This document shows positions 60,383 to 64,000 of a stretch of 64,000 bases of DNA, in pieces (within the stretch, counting starts at the first letter, position 1; every line of letters starts with the position of its first letter). Origin of the DNA: Steromphala cineraria. Its lineage: Eukaryota > Mollusca > Gastropoda > Trochida > Trochidae. The stretch is taken from NCBI GenBank assembly GCA_916613615.1, contig OU744726.1, positions 57,118,987-57,182,986 of the forward strand, in the 5' to 3' direction. The notes beneath the pieces were generated by a model. That model searched no databases, was not told the origin of the DNA, and saw nothing but the letters and a program-made list of their open reading frames with translations. The position numbers and the translations under genes were made by a program.

Positions 60383-60689
60383 AACAACATCTGTAACACT
60401 ATGGTAACAGAATTATCCTAAACATCCTTGCAGTTGTAGTAATCCTTGGGAAAATCAAGCAATGTTATTTAATTGTCTCATACTGTAGCCTAGGCCAGCT
60501 TTCAGTTACAACGATAAGGCGATGTTATTTGGCCATACCTCTTATGTTTCACAACACGACACATCAGGTTCACGTTACAAACCGACACATGTCGATATTT
60601 ACCAGATACACTTCCAGCTCTCTCAGACATGAGACTTGATACTAATTAAAAAGAAATATGTTGAGATGTTTTCTTAGAAAAATAATTAT

Positions 60690-60809
60690 TTAGAAACATT
60701 TTCTTATGGATACCGGTTTATCTTTCAGCTTTCTCAGGCATCCAAATGTCCTTGTAGAAAGAACGTTATTTAGAAAACATTTTCTGATAGAAACCGGTTT
60801 ATGTCAAGT
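60690..60809 (+). repeat. Short imperfect direct duplication
   Basis: TAGAAACATTTTCTTATGGA, then ACCGGTTTAT, is repeated as TAGAAAACATTTTCTGATAG, then AAACCGGTTTAT, 81 bp later. Confidence 0.7.
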
Positions 60810-61305
60810 TTTTGTGTTTTTGTATATGGTTTATACAGTTTTGTATTATTTTGAAACACTAGAACTTATCTTCTTCCAAGAAATATCAATGTTAGAAAAA
60901 ACATTTCGAAATGTTTCATTCTTACGATAGGCACATGTTTAATCAGATAAACTAAATCATTTACATTACATTTTATTTATTGACCTTCCAAAATGACATT
61001 TTATTCATACAATCATTACGATGAGGCGAATTCAATTTTGTAAAAAGACGAATCATTGTAATATTGGAGAATAATTATCTCCTCTTGCCTCATACCCCTC
61101 GTTTTATACTGGATGAGAACATTATATTTGTACATTGAATTAATCAACATTTTATACGCGAGGAGAAACACGATTTCCCGAAAACGATTTCCATAATGGT
61201 TCAAATAGTAATGGACTGTGCAAATGAAAGTTATAAAGTATTGCAGAGTTATTTTTGTTCGAGTTTTTGATTATGGTGTCACAATTTAGTGTTTCCTTTT
61301 TGTAG
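60810..61305. other. No gene seen
   Basis: AATAAA-type signals on the minus strand at about 60975-61010 could end a minus-strand transcript, but no coding exon is visible upstream of them. Confidence 0.3.
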
Positions 61306-61384
61306 CAGAGCGCCATGACCACAACGACTTAGCAGCGATCTTTAACGCTGAAGGATGGTCAAACCTCAGGGTTAACAATCTACG
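61306..61384 (+). CDS. Candidate internal exon (unidentified gene)
   Basis: A pyrimidine tract and acceptor (GTTTCCTTTTTGTAG) precede, and a consensus donor (CTACG, then GTAAGT) follows, a 79-bp segment. It is open in only one of three frames, reading ERHDHNDLAAIFN then AEGWSNLRVNNLR, and is richer in G+C than its flanks. The DHNDLxxIF string recalls an N-terminal DHDDL.PIF segment I associate with the ciliary protein CFAP61, but the residues after it do not fit my memory of that protein, so I give no name. The two AGs at 61305 and 61308 are alternative acceptors. No neighbouring exon could be joined confidently. Confidence 0.42.
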
Positions 61385-61390
61385 GTAAGT

Positions 61391-62280
61391 CCGAGAAAGA
61401 GTGTTTCAGTCTCTTACTTATCCATTCTCTTTCCGCAGTCGTACCCGAGTAAGACTCTGTTCTATTACGAACTATAACTAATGAGAAGGTAAAAGCTATG
61501 TTTTGTAAAAGGAAGAATGATCTCCTCTGGATGTTAAATTTCAACGAAAGCTTTGCCGAACGACACGGAAATAGCCGAGGTTTTGCGAATGACCACTTTT
61601 GAAACGGCGTCGCTGATTGCACAACTAACTTCGATTGCCTCCAATCAGATTTCTACCTTTCTTCCCCATGTATTAGCCGTAATAGAACAGAAGCTAACTC
61701 AGGTATGACTGATCTCGAGTTGCCTCTGTGGGGAGAGAATGTTACTTATCAACCGTCAAATAATTCTTAAGAAAACACGTCATATAATATATACCTTTAT
61801 TTGATGCGTGATATATTGATTACGTTGACATAATGTAACCTAAGATGATTTGCTGCATTTTAAAGAATACGTTCCCGTCAAAAGTTTTAATGTGTGCACA
61901 TATAAATGTGACTACATAGTAATTTAGACGGCTTCCGGAATGGGCTTGTTGGAGCCTTGTTCAGTCTATGGGGCTAAGGAATGCGACACAGGAAACAACA
62001 CTACACAACTAGTTTTCATCGTCTCGAGAAACTGAATTAAGTCATGGAAGACTGACTATTCGACAATGTTGAAATAAGGTTTAAGAGATGTTTAACCCTC
62101 TTTTGGTTTGCCTTCTTAGAATAATTTCATTCATTCAGGTACGCTACGTGTGAATAGAATACCATGAAAATCATCTCAATGAGAAAGTGTAGAAGAAATA
62201 ACAAATTGGGAGACAACGAAAGAGCTGGGCAACAGCCTCTGAAATCTATCACGCCCGTCACTCAAAACCGTGAAACGACT
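61391..62280. other. No gene seen (possible intron sequence)
   Basis: Follows the candidate donor at 61385. Somewhat less AT-rich at 61395-61730 than typical for the window, without a second convincing exon. Confidence 0.3.
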
Positions 62281-62295
62281 GGTTGCCCAGCAACC
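62281..62295. promoter_or_regulatory. RFX X-box-like palindrome
   Basis: GGTTGCCCAGCAACC is a perfect dyad of GGTTGC and GCAACC around CCA. As an X-box it reads GTTGCC-C-AGCAAC, with a one-base spacer. GGGCAACAG at 62228 adds a half-site. It lies in a G+C-richer patch, 62220-62345. Confidence 0.35.
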
Positions 62296-62856
62296 ATCCA
62301 AGTTGTCGGTTGTATTTCACGCTTTGCCCACATGCTGACCTAGTTTACCGAATTCAAATGTGAGCTGATCTGGCTATGTTTAAACAGCGTCGAGTCGAAA
62401 GGTTTTATCACAGTGAGTATGATGTGATTTCTCTCAAATTGCGGCTTACATGTTAAAAGTTATATCAAAATAGATTTGATCTTGTTCAATGTGAAGTAGG
62501 ACATAAATGACCATATACTTATTTTAGGATGTTTAGTTGAGTTGGATATGTTTTTCCGTTTAAATAGTGTCACTCAACTACTCAAAGCACGGACTTAAAT
62601 TAGTAGTACTATTAGTACCCACACTAATCTAAGTCTATGCTCAAATTGACAAACATTTGTTTAAGGGTGATTCAATCCAGCTGTTGACTTTTGACACCTT
62701 GAAAGCGTTCATAAATTCAACAAACACTCTCTGTGCTTTTAAGATTTTTTAAAACCTTTTTCTGATAACTCATTACATGAAAATATGATATAAATTTCAG
62801 GGGTAATTAATGCACGTAATACGACCACTTCTAGTTGATATGCTGCACTGCATGTA

Positions 62857-63115
62857 AATTACTGATTACATCACGACTGAGTTATCAGTTGACACTTGTC
62901 TGGTAACAGCTGCAGGACGAGGAAGCTGTAAATGTAATGCAGCTGCAAGATTAGGTGAAGCTGTTGATGAAGGATTGCTCTCACTAGTCTGTCGGTCACA
63001 GTCTCGTGTTGAATATAAATATCATGCCCAGAACCTAGCTTGGGTTATCTATTTAGAAAAGGGTTCTGCTGAAATGAAGGATGTGATTTGTGGGGTTCAA
63101 CACACGTCTCTGTAA
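62857..63115 (+). CDS. Unassigned open frame, possibly part of an exon
   Basis: A plus-strand frame of about 85 codons without an early ATG runs from a stop at about 62855 to TAA at about 63113. It includes TAAGRGSCKCNAAARLGEAV, DEGLLSLVCRSQ and NLAWVIYLEKGSAEMKDV. Composition is protein-like and base content richer than nearby, but no splice site convinces me and I recognise no family. Chance is the main alternative. Confidence 0.2.
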
Positions 63116-64000
63116 CATGCAGCGACCCTGAAATAAGCAGTCTATTTATAAAGAGCATTTTCATGTATACTCGAAAGAAATGAAGGAACATTTGTATGTT
63201 TAATTAAAAACTGTTATATATATGTGCACGGTTAAATACATGAATTTTATTAAAATAACACTGTCTTACTCACAGATGGAATCAAAGAATTGATAGCAAT
63301 GTCTGTATCAGTTTTGATGTTAGAAACTTTGCAGAGGTCACAGGTTTCAGTTTCAAAACGATGGCAATTTTTATTGAGCTAGATCATTGCTTTAGCAGTT
63401 ATATGTCAAAGGTAACTTGATAAAGAAAACATTGTTTCTGATACACATTTGACAAAATATTTAAAAATTGCAAAACTAATCAGACATTTACAAAAAATAT
63501 CCAAAGTTCAGAATCAGTATGCTCATGTAGCCTAGGCAGATGGGTATGAATAAACTTCAAACACTATTTTCCCTTTGAGCTGCACACGCATATAATAAAT
63601 TGTTGCAAATGATGCATATACTTACTAAACGTTCTTTAAATACCTTTGAGTAGAATATTCACTTATGCAAATAAGTTTTTATGTAGGATTTCTCATTTTA
63701 AAACAGTTTCTATGTACATTTCAAGGTTGATATGAGATAAGAGCAACAATGATACACATAGGCTATCTATAACTATTTAATGAAATATATAATGTATACG
63801 TCAATTACATTTTATTTAAATAAGTAAATTGATAGTCATGTAAATAGGAATATATGACTCAAAGCTGTGAAATGATTCATCCGTGAGTCTTATCAATCAG
63901 TAGTTAATTCATTAATTGAAATGAAATAGTTAATCTGTGAATCTATCCGAGAAATTATAATGACCAACAATATAGATAATTTTGATATATTGTTATGTTA
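63116..64000. other. No gene seen
   Basis: AT-rich sequence to the end of the window, with no repeat or frame I can support. Confidence 0.4.

Overview
This is AT-rich (roughly one third G+C) invertebrate nuclear DNA with no prokaryotic operon structure, no rRNA and no complete tRNA. The density of MITEs, the LINE with a (CTTTGA)n 3' tail, the TGACCTTGACCT repeat and the palindrome-ended repeat at 10.37 kb resemble repeats I associate with marine molluscs, most likely a bivalve. That placement is inference. I can defend no complete, intact protein-coding gene. The window is mostly intergenic or intronic, with dense mobile-element remains, several tandem arrays and a few isolated gene-like segments.

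Region by region. 0-1.3 kb: a higher-order repeat built of TGACCT half-sites (a second copy lies inverted at 57 kb). 1.3-11.7 kb: diffuse old repeats, a 23-bp minisatellite, a hAT-like MITE (7.2 kb) and a tandem repeat ending in a perfect 14-bp palindrome (10.4 kb). 11.7-14.1 kb: two inverted copies of another hAT-like MITE around an AT-rich segment. 14.7-15.3 kb: a candidate exon beside a G+C-rich divergent promoter-like patch. 17.6 kb: a long AAAT microsatellite. 19-19.6 kb: a minus-strand LINE fragment. 20.8-27.2 kb: pogo-like and T2/Kolobok-like MITEs and a DR1/DR4 cluster of nuclear-receptor half-sites. 30.3-32.2 kb: a 5'-truncated LINE reverse transcriptase, broken only by two adjacent stop codons. 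32.6-33.1 kb: an RFX X-box and a 12 x 32 bp minisatellite. 38-42.4 kb: more MITEs, including one with a perfect 9-bp target duplication. 45.5-47.1 kb: an unusual terminal-inverted-repeat element carrying four roughly 58-bp palindromic units. 48.3-48.9 kb: a 41-bp tandem array. 51-57 kb: foldback elements and two more T2-like MITEs. 57.7-60.4 kb: a decayed, intron-containing minus-strand gene. 61.3-63.1 kb: a candidate exon with a strong splice donor, an X-box and an unassigned open frame.

The two most notable features are as follows. (1) The 57.7-60.4 kb pseudogene appears to join an OTU cysteine-protease domain, with its catalytic Cys changed to Gly, to a transposase-like protein family widespread in invertebrates. 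(2) The 45.5-47.1 kb element carries repeated GTGGGCCCAC-armed hairpins in both orientations. Neither can be called functional from sequence alone.
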